64,000 nucleotides of DNA. Source: Bacteroidales bacterium. GTDB lineage: Bacteria > Bacteroidota > Bacteroidia > Bacteroidales > ML635J-15. The position numbers were made by a program, and so were the translations under genes. The notes below the pieces were generated by a model that saw nothing but the letters and a program-made list of their open reading frames with translations, was not told the origin of the DNA and did no database searches. The DNA is taken from assembly GCA_003249955.1 (NCBI GenBank), contig QKHS01000006.1:142917-206916 (forward strand), read 5' to 3'. Below, piece by piece: positions 35,131-43,946 of the stretch. Within the stretch, counting starts at the first letter, position 1. Each line of letters opens with the position of its first letter.

Positions 35131-36490
35131 TAGTTTCGTTTTTTCTGAAATCTATCAATGCTTTGAAACCCACTGAATAAAACAACGGATTAGTCTTATA
35201 CACTGGTAAGCGCAAATAATCACACATAAAGAAAACCCTGAATCCCTGATCAGAATTCAAAGTCAATCCTAAGGACGGGGAGGCAATCATTTGTTTAATT
35301 ACCTTCATCTGAAGGCCATCGTATTTCCCCCAATAGTAAGTAGCCCTTACTCCTCCGAACAGACTAAGATAAGATAAAGGTCCTGTTTTAAACAATTTTA
35401 CATTTTTATCCAACTTTACATAAAACCCGTTTCTCTTTTCACGAAGCTGATAAAAAGAGTCTTCCTCAAACGGAAACAGAATGCGTCTCTCTCCTCCCCT
35501 GAACATTATCCCGGACTCCAGCACAAAACCGTATCTGGCATCAGAGACCATGACATTCGTACTCATAAAAAAGTCATCTCCGTTAAAAATCATGTCAAAT
35601 CCAGCACCTATTTTGTTTAAATACAGATAGTTAATATCTTTTATTTCTGACTTCCTTACAATTTTCTTTGTTTTTGAATCTCTGCTTATTCTGGCAAGCG
35701 TTCTGGCTGTATAAACACCATTTATAGTATCTGTTATTGAATATCCTTTTTCCATGAACCATTTAAGGGCTTCAGATTGTCCACCAAGTAAAGACATCTC
35801 CAACGGGCTTAGCCCGTAAATATTCTTATCCATTTTTAAATCCGGTTCAAAAGTTTTAAGGAAGAACATATTTCCGTTACCGGCAGCAATATGAAAAAGA
35901 TTTGAACTATCTCTTAATGTAATTTCTCCGTTGGCATCAAACAACTTTAAAAGCATGGTAATACTGTCTGACTTGTTTTGCACAGAATAACACAAAGGTG
36001 TATACCCTGTAACATCTGCAATATCGACACTGGCGTCATAATACAACAACATATCGGCAGTTGCCTCAAAGCCATACATAGCGGCATAATGCAAAGCCGT
36101 TCTTCCGAAAACATCCTGATCATCAACATCTGCACCGTTTCTTATCAATATTTCTGCAGTTTTGAGATAATCATTTTTTACCGCACTTATCAAAGGGCTG
36201 AATTTAAAATCCGGAGACTCGGCATTCACATCGGCTGATTTACTTATGAGGTACATAACAACAGAGTCGTGACCTGATTGTGCGGCATACATCAACGGGG
36301 TTACACCATAAAAATCCCTGTAATTTACATCTGCCCCCCTGCTCTCAACCAGTATTTTCACAGGTTCAAGATATCCCAGATCGGAATACTCTATAAGAAG
36401 TTCTCCGTTTTCGTAGTACGTTTCATCCTGGGCATTTGCACATATAATTACAATGCAAATAAATAATATTAAAAATGTCAGCTTTTTCAC
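35099..36490 (-). CDS. Ankyrin-repeat protein with barrel-like C-terminal domain
   Basis: A 463-residue exported protein (signal MKKLTFLILFICIVIICANAQ). Residues about 35-265 are ankyrin repeats (DFYGVTPLMYAAQSGHDSVVMYLISKSADVN, ALHYAAMYGFEATADMLLYYDASV, GLSPLEMSLLGGQSEALKWFMEKGY). The remainder (about 275-463) is beta-rich with alternating aromatic/charged strands (YGFVLESGIMFRGGERRIL, ATYYWGKYDGLQMKVI, PLFYSVGFKALIDFR), resembling a Bacteroidota outer-membrane barrel. A membrane-anchored ankyrin protein would be unusual. It lies upstream of the small lipoprotein gene in one operon. The nearest -7 element, TAAATTTG on the minus strand (36496-36503), is only 6 bp before the start codon. Confidence 0.7.
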   Translation of the reverse strand: MKKLTFLILFICIVIICANAQDETYYENGELLIEYSDLGYLEPVKILVESRGADVNYRDFYGVTPLMYAAQSGHDSVVMYLISKSADVNAESPDFKFSPLISAVKNDYLKTAEILIRNGADVDDQDVFGRTALHYAAMYGFEATADMLLYYDASVDIADVTGYTPLCYSVQNKSDSITMLLKLFDANGEITLRDSSNLFHIAAGNGNMFFLKTFEPDLKMDKNIYGLSPLEMSLLGGQSEALKWFMEKGYSITDTINGVYTARTLARISRDSKTKKIVRKSEIKDINYLYLNKIGAGFDMIFNGDDFFMSTNVMVSDARYGFVLESGIMFRGGERRILFPFEEDSFYQLREKRNGFYVKLDKNVKLFKTGPLSYLSLFGGVRATYYWGKYDGLQMKVIKQMIASPSLGLTLNSDQGFRVFFMCDYLRLPVYKTNPLFYSVGFKALIDFRKNETNEKYKYIIKY

Positions 36491-36567
36491 AAAAACAAAT
36501 TTAGAAATTTTTCTCTATCAAAAATCATTCAAAAAAATTTTTCTGAAGGCCAATCGGGATTTTTTTA

Positions 36568-36575
36568 TATTTTTG
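36568..36575 (+). promoter_or_regulatory. -7 promoter element for tRNA-Arg
   Basis: TATTTTTG, exact TAnnTTTG match, ending 9 bp before the tRNA. Confidence 0.5.
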
Positions 36576-36584
36576 CAAAAAATT

Positions 36585-36656
36585 GGTCCCTTAGTTCAAT
36601 GGATAGAATATAAGATTCCGGTTCTTACGATGTGGGTTCGAATCCCGCAGGGATCA
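36585..36656 (+). tRNA. tRNA-Arg (anticodon CCG)
   Basis: Cloverleaf folded by hand: acceptor GGTCCCT/AGGGATC (one G-T pair), D arm GTTC-AATGGATA-GAAT, anticodon stem TAAGA/TCTTA around loop TTCCGGT (anticodon CCG, reads CGG, Arg), T arm GTGGG-TTCGAAT-CCCGC, discriminator A. CCA is not encoded, as expected with a cca gene in the same genome. Confidence 0.92.
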
Positions 36657-36660
36657 CTGG

Positions 36661-36769
36661 AAAAAGTGCAAAGTGCAAGGTACAGAGTGAACGAAAGTTA
36701 AACAACATAATTAAACTCTAAATACTCCAAACACATAAAGTACTTTAGGCACTCTAAGTACTTTATATG
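36661..36769. repeat. Micro-repeat and hairpin after the tRNA
   Basis: AAAGTGC repeats twice at 36663-36677, followed by an imperfect hairpin (AAAGTACTTTAG ... CTAAGTACTTT, 36737-36764). It may end the tRNA transcript. Confidence 0.5.
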
Positions 36770-36786
36770 TTTTAATCAGCAGCAAA

Positions 36787-37821
36787 ATGAAAAAAGTACT
36801 CATCGACTTGTTAAAACTTTCGAACCTGAACTGCGGGTTAGGTCAGGTGGCACTTAATTTTGCAAAAGGGCTTTCGCAGACTGAGACTCCCTTTGAAAAA
36901 CACTTTCTGGTTCCTGAATCTTTCAAATCACAATTCGGGAATTCTGTAGTTTATCACACAAAAAGAAGTCTGGGTAAATTTTTAAAATCCGATAAATTTG
37001 ACTTATGGCACTGTATTCATCAGGACCCCGATTTTCTGCCGGATGATAAAACGCCTTTTATTCTTACTATTCATGATTTAAATTTTCTTGGAGAAAAAAA
37101 TGCCAAAAAATCACAAAATCGTTTAAAAAAACTTCAGGAAAGAGTAAATGCTGCAGCAGAAATCTGCTTTATCTCGGAATTTTCGAAAGCCAGTGCTGAA
37201 AAGAACCTTGATCTGACCAATAAACCGGTCCATGTAATCTACAATGGTGTTAATACTTCAGAAACAGAAAGTAAAGTTCATGGAACAGAAGACAAATTTT
37301 TCTTTTCAATAGGAGTTTTTAAAAGAAAGAAAAACTTCCATGTTCTTATTCCTGTAATGAAGTTTTTTCCAGATTACAAATTAATAATTGCCGGCGACAA
37401 AGAAGGAAGTTATTACAAGGAAATGAAGAAACTTGTCAAAACAGAAAAGTTAAACGACCGGATTATATTTCCAGGATTAATTTCAGAAGAAGAAAAAACA
37501 CGCTTATACAAAAACTGTTCTGCCTTTCTGTTTCCGTCACTGTTCGAAGGTTTCGGGCTACCTGTTATTGAAGCAATGAGAAACGGAGTTCCGGTAGTTA
37601 TCTCAAATCTTTCCAGTTTACCGGAAATAGGATCTGAGTATGCTTACTATTTTAAAGATTTTGAGCCTGAGTCAATGTACAGGATTATTGCAGACAGTTT
37701 AAAACTTTTCAACTCTGATGCTTCGTTTAAAAAAAATCAGATACTTTATGCAAACGGATTTAGCTGGGAGAAAAATGTAAGATCGTACATTGCGGAATAC
37801 GATTCTCTCCTTATGAGTTGA
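36787..37821 (+). CDS. Glycosyltransferase, GT4-like (family 1)
   Basis: A 344-residue GT-B type glycosyltransferase. The C-terminal nucleotide-sugar binding region is clear: FFSIGVFKRKKNFHVLI, IIFPGLISEEEKTRLYKNCSAFLFPSLFEGFGLPVIEAMRNGVPVVISNLSSLPEI, with the EGFGLPVIEA catalytic/phosphate-binding signature. No transmembrane segment, so cytoplasmic or peripheral. The acceptor is unknown; no polysaccharide cluster surrounds it. Its 3' end overlaps the response-regulator gene by 11 bp in convergent orientation. Confidence 0.85.
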   Translation: MKKVLIDLLKLSNLNCGLGQVALNFAKGLSQTETPFEKHFLVPESFKSQFGNSVVYHTKRSLGKFLKSDKFDLWHCIHQDPDFLPDDKTPFILTIHDLNFLGEKNAKKSQNRLKKLQERVNAAAEICFISEFSKASAEKNLDLTNKPVHVIYNGVNTSETESKVHGTEDKFFFSIGVFKRKKNFHVLIPVMKFFPDYKLIIAGDKEGSYYKEMKKLVKTEKLNDRIIFPGLISEEEKTRLYKNCSAFLFPSLFEGFGLPVIEAMRNGVPVVISNLSSLPEIGSEYAYYFKDFEPESMYRIIADSLKLFNSDASFKKNQILYANGFSWEKNVRSYIAEYDSLLMS

Positions 37822-38500
37822 TTTCCAGCTTGTATCCCACTCCTTTTACGGTAATAATAAGGTCTTCCCCAAGTTTCTCACGCAATTTTCTGATGTGAAC
37901 ATCAATTGTTCTGTCTCCGACATATGCATCGCCCCAAACCTCATCATAAATTTCATCACGCTTAAATACTTTTCCGGGTTTTGAAGCCAATAATTCCAGA
38001 AGGTTAAATTCCTTACGCGGCAACTCTACTGCTTCGTTGTTGCGCCAGACAATATGTTTTTCGGGATCAATAACAAGATTGTCAAATATCTGTGTTTTTC
38101 CGGATGTTTCTGCCTGCATGTTATCCGCCTTGCGTCTCAGCAAAGCTTCCACCCTTTTTATAAGCAACTTAGGGTTAATCGGTTTTACGACAAAATCATC
38201 TGCTCCCGAATCAAAACCGGCAATTTGTGAAAAATCTTCTCCTCTGGCACTAAGAAACATCTTCATCCCGGTAATCTCATCCTTCATCTCATGAAGTTTT
38301 TCGCAAACCTGGATTCCGTCCATTCCGTTCATCATAATATCCAGAATAATAACCGAAGGGTTATTTTCCTTTGCTGTTTTAATAGCATCAATACCGTTTT
38401 TTGCTGTGTAAACAATAAAATTTTCTTTTTTAAAGTTGTATTCCAGAAACTCCAGAATATCTTCGTCATCATCTACAAGAAGAACTGAATTACTTTTCAT
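37811..38500 (-). CDS. OmpR/PhoB-type response regulator
   Basis: A 229-residue DNA-binding response regulator. The receiver domain (1-115) has the acidic pocket VDDDED, the phospho-acceptor Asp54 (VIILDIMMNGMDG), Ser84 and Lys106 (VVKP). The C-terminal winged helix (about 130-229) shows NLLELLASKPGKVFKRDEIYDEVWG and TVKGVGYKLE, the OmpR/PhoB signature. No histidine kinase gene is adjacent in this window. It is divergent from the lipoprotein/TonB receptor locus, and the intergenic region holds 11-bp-spaced CTTAAC half-sites like a Pho box, which suggests a PhoB-like role in phosphate starvation. That link is inference. Confidence 0.85.
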   Translation of the reverse strand: MKSNSVLLVDDDEDILEFLEYNFKKENFIVYTAKNGIDAIKTAKENNPSVIILDIMMNGMDGIQVCEKLHEMKDEITGMKMFLSARGEDFSQIAGFDSGADDFVVKPINPKLLIKRVEALLRRKADNMQAETSGKTQIFDNLVIDPEKHIVWRNNEAVELPRKEFNLLELLASKPGKVFKRDEIYDEVWGDAYVGDRTIDVHIRKLREKLGEDLIITVKGVGYKLEINS

Positions 38501-38594
38501 CTCTTTTTATTAATTTTAGAAATGCAATAATAAACAACCAGTCTGAACTTAACCTTAAAGGCATATTAAATAATTATTAATTGTGCTGATAATA

Positions 38595-38662
38595 CTTAAC
38601 AATTAGATAACTTTTTAATATTATTTGCTTAATTTTTATCCTGATTTTTCGTAATTTCTTTG
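38595..38662 (+). promoter_or_regulatory. Pho-box-like half-site array upstream of the lipoprotein/receptor locus
   Basis: Half-sites in an 11-bp register: CTTAACA (38595), GATAACT (38606), a degenerate unit at 38617, CTTAATT (38628). The -7-like TTTCTTTG begins at 38655, 27 bp after the last half-site, the same offset as at 42934/42961. PhoB and PhoP bind paired direct half-sites with an 11-bp repeat. Confidence 0.55.
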
Positions 38663-38705
38663 CATCAGAAAATAAAATTTAAAAACTAAAAAAAGTTAGA
38701 AAGTT

Positions 38706-39914
38706 ATGAAAAAAGCGATTTATTTTTTGATGATGTTTACAGCAACTGCATTTGTAATGAATTCTTGCAAAGATAAGCCTGTAGAAGAACCTGAAGAAAC
38801 AGAAATTACTGTAAGTTCCAACATTACAGAAAATACCACATGGGAATCAGGAAAAACTTACATTCTGGGTGGACGTATTGCCGTAGTTTCAGGTGTAACA
38901 TTAACAATTGAACCAAATGTAATTATTAAAGGTGAAGCAGGAACAGGATCGAATGCTACCGCTCTTATTATTGCAAGAGGAGCAAAACTTATGGCTGAAG
39001 GAACTGCTGCACAGCCTATTATTTTTACATCAATTGCTGATGAAATTGAACCGGGAGATATTGCAAGTCCTAACCTTGATCCTACTTTAAACGGTCTCTG
39101 GGGTGGTTTGATAATTCTGGGCAATGCTCCTATTTCAGCAACCGGAACTTCCATGCAGATTGAAGGTATTCCTGCTTCTGATCAGAACGGACTTTACGGC
39201 GGAACAAATGCCTCAGACAATTCCGGTGTAATTAAATATGTATCTATACGTCACGGTGGGACTAATATAGGCGCAAGTAACGAAATTAACGGACTTACTC
39301 TTGGCGGTGTAGGCTCCGGAACAGTTATCGAAAACATTGAAGTTGTTGCTAATCAGGATGACGGCGTTGAGTTTTTCGGCGGAACAGTAAATGTTAAAAA
39401 TCTTTTAATCTGGAACTCTGCTGATGACGGTGTTGATACTGATCAGTCATGGGCAGGTACTCTGGATAACTTTATAGTTATTGCCGGACCTGCAACAGAC
39501 CATACTTTGGAAATTGATGGCCCTGAAGGATCGATGGTTGCCGGACATACCGTAAAAAACGGAACAATCAAAGGTAGCGAATCTGCTGAACTTGGTGACT
39601 TCCGTTCTGCTGCAAGAGGAAACTTCCAGAATATTTATTTCTTTGACTTCCCGGACCCTGCATTAACAGACGGAAGAGGAGACCTTTCATTATCGGGAGA
39701 AGAAAGCATTGCAAATTTCGCAAGCGGAGCTCTTAGCTTCAGCAACCTTCAGATAACTTTAGCCAGCGGCGTTGAACTTAGCTCTGTATTCAAAGACGGA
39801 ACAGATGCAAATGCTTCAAGTGTTGCAAGCGGAGCGAATACAGTTGGTGCAGACGCTTCAAAATTCTCAATATGGAGTTGGGCTTCAGCAAATGGAGAAC
39901 TCACAAATTTCTAA
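38706..39914 (+). CDS. Lipoprotein with parallel beta-helix-like fold
   Basis: A 402-residue lipoprotein (VMNSC21KDK). The body reads as a repetitive right-handed beta-helix (ESGKTYILGGRIAVVSGVTLTIEPNVIIKGEAG, KYVSIRHGG, VIENIEVVANQDDGVEFFGG, NGTIKGSESA). In Bacteroidota this kind of protein commonly sits just upstream of a TonB-dependent receptor, as here (83-bp gap). A likely role is surface capture of a ligand for the receptor. It lies downstream of the half-site array. Confidence 0.75.
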   Translation: MKKAIYFLMMFTATAFVMNSCKDKPVEEPEETEITVSSNITENTTWESGKTYILGGRIAVVSGVTLTIEPNVIIKGEAGTGSNATALIIARGAKLMAEGTAAQPIIFTSIADEIEPGDIASPNLDPTLNGLWGGLIILGNAPISATGTSMQIEGIPASDQNGLYGGTNASDNSGVIKYVSIRHGGTNIGASNEINGLTLGGVGSGTVIENIEVVANQDDGVEFFGGTVNVKNLLIWNSADDGVDTDQSWAGTLDNFIVIAGPATDHTLEIDGPEGSMVAGHTVKNGTIKGSESAELGDFRSAARGNFQNIYFFDFPDPALTDGRGDLSLSGEESIANFASGALSFSNLQITLASGVELSSVFKDGTDANASSVASGANTVGADASKFSIWSWASANGELTNF

Positions 39915-39997
39915 TATAATTCTCATAATAATTCAAAACTCGCAGGTATTTTGCCTGCGGGTTTTGGTGTTTGTAAACAATATTCAACAGACTTAAA

Positions 39998-42898
39998 ATG
40001 TATAAAAAAGTTTTATTAACAGCGGTTTTAGCTCTTCTGGTTTCTCATTTTGTTTTTTCACAGGACAGCTATAGCTATGTAAGAGGGACGGTTTATGATG
40101 CTTCGAACGGTGAAGTTTTACCAGGAGTGGCAATTGTGGTAGAAGGTACAGTTACAGGAACGACAACAGACCTTGACGGTAAGTTTAATTTAAAACTCAA
40201 TCCGGGAACATATAATCTGGTAATAAGTTTTATATCATACGAAACTTATACTGTAAAGGATCTCGTTATTCCAAATGCTCAGGTTGTAGTTCTCGATGAC
40301 ATTATGATGAAAGAGGAAGGCTTTATGTTATCGGAGGTTACAGTGGCAGCAAAAGAAGTAAGAAATACAGAAAATTCACTGATAGCAATGAAAAGAAATT
40401 CTGTTAATATGCTTGACGGGATTTCATCAACGAGTTTCAAAAAAATAGGAGACTCTGATGCGGCATCTTCCATGAAAAGAGTTCCGGGAGTTTCAGTGTC
40501 AGACGGAAAGTACATTTTTGTGCGCGGACTTGGAGACAGGTACACAAAAACAATCTTAAACGGAGTTGAAATTCCGGGTCTTGATCCTGACAGAAATACC
40601 ATACAAATGGATATGTTCCCCACAAATATGATTGACAACATTATCGTTAATAAAACATTCAGCGCCGAACTGCCTGCCGATTTTACAGGAGGGATTGTAA
40701 ATATAGAGGTAAAAGATTTTCCCGATTCAAAACAGGCAAGCATATCTCTTAGTGCCGGGTATAACCCAGACTCACACTTTAATCCGGATTATCTTACTTA
40801 CGACGGCGGCAAAACAGACTTTTTAGGTTTTGACGATGGCACCAGAGCAATTCCGGCAACCGAAAACATTCCTCATTTTGCTCAGGTTGTTGGAAATCCC
40901 AACGGAGAAAAAGGACAGATATACAAAGAAATCCTTACTGGGTTTAACCCGACTCTGGCAGCAAAAAGAGAACGGAATTTTATGGATTACAGCATAGCTG
41001 CCAACTATGGTAATCAGGTTGTAAAAAATAAATATACAATAGGTTATAACTACGCGTTATCATACAAAAACAGTTCGGATTATTACGAAAATGCAGAATA
41101 CGCCAGATACGGGCTTTCAGAAGACAAATCTGTTACAGAACTTGACAGAAGAGAATATCAAACCGGGGATTTCGGCACTCAGTCTGTATTTTTAAGCGGG
41201 TTGGCAGGTTTTGCAATAAAAACAAAATCATCTAAATACCGTGTTAATTTTATGCATTTGCAAAACGGAGAATCCAAAGCCGGAATTTTTGATTTTTATG
41301 AAACCAGTCTGGGAACAAATTTTAATGGTTTTCAGCATACTTTAGATTATAGCCAGAGAGGTTTAACCAATGTTATTTTCGAAGGAAAACATAATATTAA
41401 CGATTCGCAATGGGATGTAGAATGGAAACTGTCTCCTACCCTTTCGACAATAAAAGATCCTGACATAAGATTTACAAGATACGAAGACAGAGAAGGAGCC
41501 TATCATATAGGTACCGAGTCCGGCTTTCCCGAAAGAATATGGAGAGATTTACAGGAATATAATATTTCGGGACTGGCTCATATTACACGGGAATATCGTT
41601 TGTTCGGCAACAAATCAAAATTAAATTTCGGAACAGCTTACACCTACAAACAAAGAGATTTTATTATCCGAAATTTTGCAATAAACGTCCGTGATCTGGA
41701 ATTAACCGGTGACCCGAACGAAATTTTCGCGCCCGAAAATCTTTGGCCGATGGACGGGATAGTAACATCCGGAACGACCTATGAAGCTTCTTTTATTCCT
41801 GTAAATCCAAACCAGTTTTCGTCAAACATTAACAATTATGCAGCTTATATTTCGACAGAATTCAGCCCGGTTGCTGCATTAAAGGCAATTCTGGGTGTGA
41901 GAATGGAATATTATGTCCAGAGATACACGGGACGTGACCAATTAGGATATAATATTCTGGACAATGATATAGTACTTAACGATCCCGGTTTCTTTCCAAC
42001 ATTAAATCTTATTTACAGTTTATCGGAAAAACAAAATATAAGAGCATCGGCATCAAAAACCATAGCAAGGCCTTCGTTTAAAGAATTGTCTTATGCCGAA
42101 ATATTTGATCCTATCTCCGGCCGCACTTTTATCGGCGGATTGTTCCGCGATGCCAATGACCTTGCCGGAGTTGAATATTGGGACGGGAATCTGGTAAGTA
42201 CAGACATTTATAATTTTGATTTACGCTGGGAAATATTTCAAAAAAATGCACAAATGATTTCGGTAAGCGGTTTTTACAAAAAGTTTATCAATCCTATCGA
42301 AATTGTACAGTTTGCCACCCAGATAGGCTCTTTTCAGCCACGTAATGTGGGCGACGGAGAAGTACTTGGTGCCGAAACGGAGTTAAAACAGAACCTTGAC
42401 TTTATGGGAAGTTTTTTCGAAAACTTATCAATAACCGCAAACTTTACTTACACAAGATCGAGAATAGAATTAAGCAAAACAGAATATGATTCAAGAAGCG
42501 AAAACGCACGAGATGGACAGGTAATCGGAAGATATCGTGATATGTCAGGCCAGGCACCATACATAATTAACGGGGGAATTTCATACAAAGGAGACAAAGG
42601 TTTCTGGTCAGATTTTGAAGCCGGACTATTCTATAACGTTCAGGGACAAACACTTCTTTATGCCGGAATTGCCGACCGTCCGGATATTTATTCAAAGCCT
42701 TTTCATAGTCTTAATTTCAACTCAAATTTCAGTGTGGGAAGCAGAAAAAAAATGCAGATAGGGATAAAAGTTGACAATATACTTAACAGCAAACAGGAAA
42801 ATGTTTATAAATCATTTGAAGCTGAAGATCAGATTTTTTCAAAACTGTATGCAGGCAGAATTTTTCAGGTTAAACTAAATTATTCATTAGTAAAATAA
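39998..42898 (+). CDS. TonB-dependent receptor with carboxypeptidase-like domain
   Basis: Outer-membrane receptor of 966 residues. Signal MYKKVLLTAVLALLVSHFVFS, then CarboxypepD_reg-like domain (about 24-110: GTVYDASNGEVLPGVAIVVEGTVTGTTTDLDGKFNLKLNPGTYNL), plug (about 120-245: RVPGVSVSDGKYIFVRGLGDRYTKTILNGVEIPGLDP) and 22-strand-type barrel, ending AGRIFQVKLNYSLVK. No SusD partner is present; the preceding beta-helix lipoprotein takes that position. The ligand is unknown. The adjacent PhoB-like regulator and half-site arrays point to phosphate or phosphorylated compounds (inference). Confidence 0.9.
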   Translation: MYKKVLLTAVLALLVSHFVFSQDSYSYVRGTVYDASNGEVLPGVAIVVEGTVTGTTTDLDGKFNLKLNPGTYNLVISFISYETYTVKDLVIPNAQVVVLDDIMMKEEGFMLSEVTVAAKEVRNTENSLIAMKRNSVNMLDGISSTSFKKIGDSDAASSMKRVPGVSVSDGKYIFVRGLGDRYTKTILNGVEIPGLDPDRNTIQMDMFPTNMIDNIIVNKTFSAELPADFTGGIVNIEVKDFPDSKQASISLSAGYNPDSHFNPDYLTYDGGKTDFLGFDDGTRAIPATENIPHFAQVVGNPNGEKGQIYKEILTGFNPTLAAKRERNFMDYSIAANYGNQVVKNKYTIGYNYALSYKNSSDYYENAEYARYGLSEDKSVTELDRREYQTGDFGTQSVFLSGLAGFAIKTKSSKYRVNFMHLQNGESKAGIFDFYETSLGTNFNGFQHTLDYSQRGLTNVIFEGKHNINDSQWDVEWKLSPTLSTIKDPDIRFTRYEDREGAYHIGTESGFPERIWRDLQEYNISGLAHITREYRLFGNKSKLNFGTAYTYKQRDFIIRNFAINVRDLELTGDPNEIFAPENLWPMDGIVTSGTTYEASFIPVNPNQFSSNINNYAAYISTEFSPVAALKAILGVRMEYYVQRYTGRDQLGYNILDNDIVLNDPGFFPTLNLIYSLSEKQNIRASASKTIARPSFKELSYAEIFDPISGRTFIGGLFRDANDLAGVEYWDGNLVSTDIYNFDLRWEIFQKNAQMISVSGFYKKFINPIEIVQFATQIGSFQPRNVGDGEVLGAETELKQNLDFMGSFFENLSITANFTYTRSRIELSKTEYDSRSENARDGQVIGRYRDMSGQAPYIINGGISYKGDKGFWSDFEAGLFYNVQGQTLLYAGIADRPDIYSKPFHSLNFNSNFSVGSRKKMQIGIKVDNILNSKQENVYKSFEAEDQIFSKLYAGRIFQVKLNYSLVK

Positions 42899-42900
42899 GA

Positions 42901-42968
42901 CTTAACATAAACTTAACACAGATGTAATTTTGCCTTAACTTTTCTATTGTCAAAAGGCTGTATTTTTG
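42901..42968 (+). promoter_or_regulatory. Pho-box-like promoter of the small carboxypeptidase-like gene
   Basis: CTTAACA (42901-42907), 4-bp TAAA spacer, CTTAACA (42912-42918), a degenerate unit (42923), CTTAACT (42934-42940), all on an 11-bp grid. A perfect -7, TATTTTTG, is at 42961-42968, 27 bp after the last half-site. No normal -33 is seen; the last half-site occupies that place, as at activator-dependent Pho promoters. Confidence 0.65.
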
Positions 42969-43011
42969 TTTTGTAATTAAAATGATTATTGAAATTTTAA
43001 AATTAAATATT

Positions 43012-43362
43012 ATGAAAAGTTTATTGTCATTGGTTTTTGTTTTCGCAGTTTTATTCGCAGGTGCAGAAAATGTTACCGGATTAAAAAAAGATGGTAATAA
43101 TGTTTCAACCGAATCTGCCAATGTTACTATCAGCGGTAAAATAGTTGATTCAATGTCAAAAGAAGCCCTGGCAGGAGTTAAAATAAGCATCGAAAATTCT
43201 GACATTACAGTTTACACTGATCTGGAAGGCAATTTTCAGTTTTCATTACCACAGTCAGCATCTTCAAATAATCTTAAGGTATCTTACATTTCATATGAAG
43301 AAAAAACCTTAAATTTGTCAGATGTTGAAAAAAATGAAATCGAAATAAACCCGATTTTCTAA
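43012..43362 (+). CDS. Small exported carboxypeptidase-regulatory-like protein
   Basis: A 116-residue protein: signal peptide MKSLLSLVFVFAVLFAGA, then a CarboxypepD_reg-like domain (TISGKIVDSMSKEALAGVKISIENSDITVYTDLEGNFQF). The start at 43012 is preferred because it begins the signal peptide; an upstream in-frame ATG at 42982 would add ten residues of non-signal character. It resembles the N-terminal domain of the receptor upstream but without a barrel. It has its own Pho-box-like promoter and a terminator. Confidence 0.75.
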   Translation: MKSLLSLVFVFAVLFAGAENVTGLKKDGNNVSTESANVTISGKIVDSMSKEALAGVKISIENSDITVYTDLEGNFQFSLPQSASSNNLKVSYISYEEKTLNLSDVEKNEIEINPIF

Positions 43363-43381
43363 ACATAATAATAAATATCCG

Positions 43382-43428
43382 AAAAATAGTATCTAATGAA
43401 TTTTAGGATACTATTTTTCTGTTTAATA
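43382..43428 (+). terminator. Terminator of the small carboxypeptidase-like gene
   Basis: Perfect 12-bp stem AAAAATAGTATC/GATACTATTTTT with 23-nt loop, T-rich on the plus strand. Confidence 0.8.
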
Positions 43429-43438
43429 AAATTTAAAA

Positions 43439-43891
43439 ATGAGATTTATATTACTTCTAACACTAACACTTTCGGGGTATTTACTTTTTGCACAGGAAAT
43501 AAGAGAAGACGGACTTTGCTATTATAAAGGGGAACTGTTTACAGGAACCTTCAACGAACACTATGAGGACGGCACTACCCTAAAATCCACGCTTATTGTA
43601 AAAAACGGCCAGCCTCACGGCAAATCTTATCATTATTACCCGTCAGGAAACCTAAAAGAATTAAGATCGTACCGTTATGCTCAAAAGAACGGCAAATGGC
43701 TTAAATACAATGAGAATCATGTTCTGATATCTTCGGCATATTATAAGAAAAATCTTAAACACGGTAATTGGAAAGTTTGGGACGACAACGGTGTTTTGCG
43801 CTATGATATGCACTATAAAAACGGTGAGAAAACCGGTGTGTGGAAGATGTACAACGAAAAAGGAGAACTCACCGAAACAAAAAAATACTGA
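43439..43891 (+). CDS. Exported MORN-like/YwqK-type repeat protein
   Basis: A 150-residue protein with a signal peptide (MRFILLLTLTLSGYLLFAQ) and tandem MORN-variant repeats (GQPHGKSYHYYPSGNLKE, KNGKWLKYNENHVLI, KHGNWKVWDDNGVLRYDMHYKNGEKTGVWKMYNEKGEL). Such repeats occur in YwqK-type putative antitoxins and in other surface proteins. No toxin gene is adjacent. Role unknown. Confidence 0.7.
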   Translation: MRFILLLTLTLSGYLLFAQEIREDGLCYYKGELFTGTFNEHYEDGTTLKSTLIVKNGQPHGKSYHYYPSGNLKELRSYRYAQKNGKWLKYNENHVLISSAYYKKNLKHGNWKVWDDNGVLRYDMHYKNGEKTGVWKMYNEKGELTETKKY

Positions 43892-43946
43892 TTTCGCTGC
43901 TTTATAGATTTTAAAAGGCAATTGCGTTCTGACATGGTTACTTTTT

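Noticed and set aside
36453-36701. 82-residue open frame over the tRNA
   Set aside because: It includes the tRNA-Arg gene, so the frame is accidental.
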